Below are positions 61,271 through 64,000 of a DNA stretch of 64,000 bases, piece by piece. The notes beneath the pieces were generated by a model that saw nothing but the letters and a program-made list of their open reading frames with translations, searched no databases and was not told the DNA's origin. The position numbers and the translations under genes were made by a program. This DNA is from Diplonema papillatum (Eukaryota > Euglenozoa > Diplonemea > Diplonemida > Diplonemidae), in assembly GCA_030068145.1 (NCBI GenBank), contig JAPJBO010000225.1:212462-276461 (forward strand). Direction: 5' to 3'. The stretch's first letter is position 1, and every line of letters begins with the position of its first letter.

Positions 61271-63774
61271 TTTTTTTTTTTTTTTTTGAAGTATAGAGCT
61301 CACTAGGACAACAAACGGAGGCTGGGCCTTAGCCTTTTGAGAGGGAAACATCGGGAACATGAATGTACCTGGCCATCCTTTAGCTCCGTTAGGTCGGGAG
61401 GAGGAACGGTTTCCGGGGTGCCTTGTTGTCGGCTCCGGTTAGAAGTCCGGTTGGGGAGCTTCTTTCTGGCTCGTGCCGTGGCCCGAGAGGGGAAGCTCAG
61501 GGAGGGAATGCTGGAGCAGTTGCACGCTCTTTCGTTTTTCTTGGGGGTGGTTTCCTCCCCGTGTGTCGCCTCTTGCTGTGGTTTGCTTGGGGCTTCTCTG
61601 CTGTTTTCGTGCGGTTCTGCCCCAGCATTCTCGTTTTTCGCACGAGCGCTGCGGCGGAGTGGGGAGGAAGTGATGGATGTAAGAGATGGAATGTGAAAAC
61701 GGGAAAAAGGAGTAGATAAGAGGAAAAAGAAGGAATGATTAAATGATGATGGGATGATGAGGCGTAGAGGAGGGTGTGAATGGTAGAGCAATAGCGGAGA
61801 CAAAAAAAATAAATAAAAAAAAGGGTTTCAAACGTACTGTCGCCTTAGAGAGGCACATAGTACGAGTGACATAGAAGGGAAGGAAATAGAGGGGTGTCGC
61901 TAATCTTTAGGGCGGTTTGTGCCTCTGCTTTGCTGTTTTGACACTGCTTTTCCTCTCATCATGCTGAGATTGTTGTGGTGCCCCCGAGAGCGTCAGTCTT
62001 GTGATATTTATGATGTTAAAAGTAATAAAATCAACAATAAGAAAAGAATGGGTTGCGGGGACGGGGGCGAGGAGGGGATGAAGGGGGGAAGTCAATTAGG
62101 CCCATTAGTCTCTTATGTCTCTGCATGCTTGGGTCGTGCTGCGCCCTCCGTGTCTTTTTTTTTTTTCTCCTGTTTCCTTGGCGTCGTCCCTTCTTTTTTT
62201 TTGTTCGTGCACTTTCAAGCATGCCGTACATACATCTGGTGTTGGTCTGGGCCCTCACCTCCTGGGTGGTGGGGCGGAAGAGACCCGGTGCCGTTGTGGG
62301 GGCATTTGGGAGATAGAATCGCAAGGAGGAGATTGAAAGACGAAAGAAAAAAAAAAAAAAAAAAAAAAAAACAGAAATTCTTGGTTCGTCTTGGCGGGCG
62401 GCGGGAGCTTCGCTTCGGCTTCTCTGGCGCGGCTCGCCTTCGGAGTCGGGCGCTCTACCGGGAAGGCGCTACCCTGACCCCCCTTCAGCCATTGCGTCGT
62501 CTCGGCGGCTCGACAAGACCGCGTCCGCGAACTCCTGAGGTACCAGCCCTCGGCTGGCAAAGTATCCCAGCGCCAGGTGCGGGTTCTTTCCGACGACATG
62601 TCGTGTCGTTCGGTCCTCTGGTGCTAACCCGGCCAGGTCCCAGTAGGCCGTGGCTGTGGGGCACCCTTCGATAGCATGCGCGAGCGAGTACTTCGCTCCG
62701 CACTCGCTGCAGAGGCCGTCGTGCGTCCTTGCCGTGCGTCCCCGGACGTATGTGCCGGCCAGGGGGGAGTTTCCTCCAGTCTGGGCGAAGCCGTACACCA
62801 TTGGGGACGCACCCACCCTCAGCGCCGAGATGGCGGCCTGTTCCTGCCGGCTCCAGCGTTTGTCGACTGAAGGTTTCGGACCCGGCGACAGGAGGTGGTA
62901 CGGGTGGGCTTTCAGCTTCTGACAGCGGTACTCCTTTCTCCCCTTCTTCACGATCGCCTTGACCATGTCGTAGTCGATCACGGGTTTTGCTGCGGGGAGG
63001 CCGTGCGCCTTCGTCGCTTCCTCGTCGGCGCGCTCGTTGCCTGGGATCCCGCAGTGGCTGGGCACGTATTGGAGATACACCTGCCACCGTGTCGCGAGGA
63101 TTTTGAGGGCCCGCCACGCAAGTCTCTCAAGGACGCCGTTTCGCTGATGATCTTTGAGCGCGGCGAGAGCGGACTGCGAGTCGGTGAGTACCAGTAGAAC
63201 CCGCCTGTCGCCGGGAGCCCACGAGCAGGCCTCCATGAGTGCCACGACGATCGCTCTCAGCTCGGCGAGGAAGCTCGAGTGGCAAAGACCGATGTTCTTC
63301 GCGAGCGTCGTGAGACCTTCCTTGGTCTCTACCACTATGCCGTACGAGCCCTGTGGGAGGCCGTCGGCAGGGGTAGTCAGGGAGCCATCCGTACAAATGG
63401 TTACGTCGGCGGGAGGGAGCCTGCCGATCTTCTCCTCTGCCGCTCGGCGATTTCTCGCAGCATCGCCGCTCTTCTTGAACCCGCCGTCCAGCTTGCATCC
63501 AATGTGTATCGTCGGAGGCGCTTCCCACGGTGCGAAGGAGTTCGTGCACTGTGTCCGTACGATTTTCGCTTTCGCGAGTCCTGTTGTTGCGGCCACCTTG
63601 TCCGTCTCCTTTTGCCACCTGTTTGAGGTCCCGGCGAGCCTGTCGGAGGGAGCTCGAGCCGAGCGTAGCAGGAGCTGTCGAACCCGCGTCGCTTCGTAGG
63701 CCGCCAGAGTCGCGAATGGCTGGAGTCCAGCCTCGGCATAAACCGCCTCTCTCTTCGCGCTCAGGGGCGTGGGG
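61271..63774 (-). mobile_element. 5'-truncated LINE with RNase H domain, inserted in a repeat
   Basis: 2.5-kb non-LTR retrotransposon on the minus strand. Its 3' end is a 17-A tail (T run at 61271-61287 on the + strand); its 5' end stops at about 63774. CACG flanks both sides (61267-61270 and 63775-63778), a short target duplication, and the interrupted repeat is whole at 59907-60160. The surviving coding part is RNase H plus a zinc-finger tail; the endonuclease and reverse transcriptase are missing through 5' truncation. The 3' UTR is about 1.2 kb, with homopolymer runs at 62155-62170 and 62344-62372. Confidence 0.88.
62469..63774 (-). pseudogene. LINE ORF2 C-terminal part: RNase H and CCHC-like tail
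   Basis: Open to the left end of the element. Counting from an accidental Met at 63890 in the flanking repeat (first ~39 residues not from the LINE), the RNase H residues are Asp168 (CTDGSLT), Glu210 (AELRAI), Asp237 (LTDSQSAL), His279 (VPSHCGIPGNERADEEA) and Asp289. A CSECGAKYSLAHAIEGC motif (394-410) matches the C-terminal zinc knuckle common in I, R1, Jockey and ingi-type LINEs. No reverse transcriptase, so not mobile alone. The uninterrupted frame suggests a young copy. Confidence 0.9.
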
Positions 63775-64000
63775 CACGTGTGGCCCACATTTGCCACACG
63801 AAAATGAAAAAGTCGTGTGGTGGATGTGGCGAATTTTTTCGGTTTTTTTTCCCTCCTGAAAACCGGCCGCAATTGCCGTATAACCACCATATCTGTGTTT
63901 TTTTTGGAGTTTTTTGGGATTTTTACGACAGGTACCCGATTCCAGCCAGTACAAGCCTGCTTTGTGGCCCTGTACTGTAGTAACCAGCTCTGCCAGCTTC
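63775..64000 (+). repeat. Right half of the repeat interrupted by the LINE
   Basis: Matches 59931-60160 with few differences (GTGGTGGATGTGG for GTGGCGGATGTGG, a shortened T run). Runs off the window edge. Confidence 0.9.

Noticed and set aside
61919-62674. 251-residue plus-strand frame
   Set aside because: Antisense to the 3' part of the LINE and crosses homopolymer runs.

Overview
The window looks like a piece of nuclear genome from a repeat-rich unicellular eukaryote. I cannot name the lineage. The evidence is a eukaryotic ribosomal protein uS19/RPS15 gene split by a GT-AG intron, a protein kinase gene with two GT-AG introns, a Pho80-type cyclin, an N-terminal MGCC lipidation-type protein, and many eukaryotic transposons (piggyBac, hAT-type MITEs, a pogo-like DDE remnant, a Crypton-like tyrosine-recombinase element, LINE fragments). 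No operons, bacterial-type ribosome binding sites or CRISPR arrays are seen.

Only six host protein genes are supported, all on the + strand: a histidine-phosphatase family protein (46-831), RPS15 (2088-2749, two exons), a small cyclin (4796-5347), a low-complexity MGCC protein (29470-30354), a kinase with an SH3b-like domain (38076-about 40950, three exons) and a basic, Ser/Pro-rich protein (51852-52733). They do not form an obvious pathway; they are ordinary housekeeping or signalling genes separated by repeats.

The rest is mostly mobile or repeated DNA. 3.4-13.4 kb holds dispersed repeats, a large foldback element (8186-8876), a hAT-type MITE with an 8-bp target duplication (10073-10406) and a 247-bp CA microsatellite. 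13.8-17.5 kb is a nest built around a pogo-like transposase remnant. 20.5-35 kb has a second copy of the hAT MITE and a MITE family ending in GGGTCGAATA. 41-48.8 kb contains a structurally complete piggyBac (42473-45751, TTAA duplications, 15-bp inverted ends, one long transposase ORF) lying between two members of a Crypton-like family that share ends but not interiors, followed by an inverted pair of tRNA-like SINE fragments. 51-64 kb holds another MITE, a pair of roughly 300-bp inverted arms 1.5 kb apart, a family of about 30-bp minisatellites, a LINE reverse-transcriptase scrap, and a 5'-truncated LINE (61271-63774) inserted in a repeat whose uninterrupted copy lies at 59907-60160.

The points most worth following are the piggyBac transposase (a protease-like N-terminal domain and a duplicated catalytic-Asp segment), the seven-copy motif that also sits five bases before the cyclin start codon, and the TATA-bearing module shared by several repeats.
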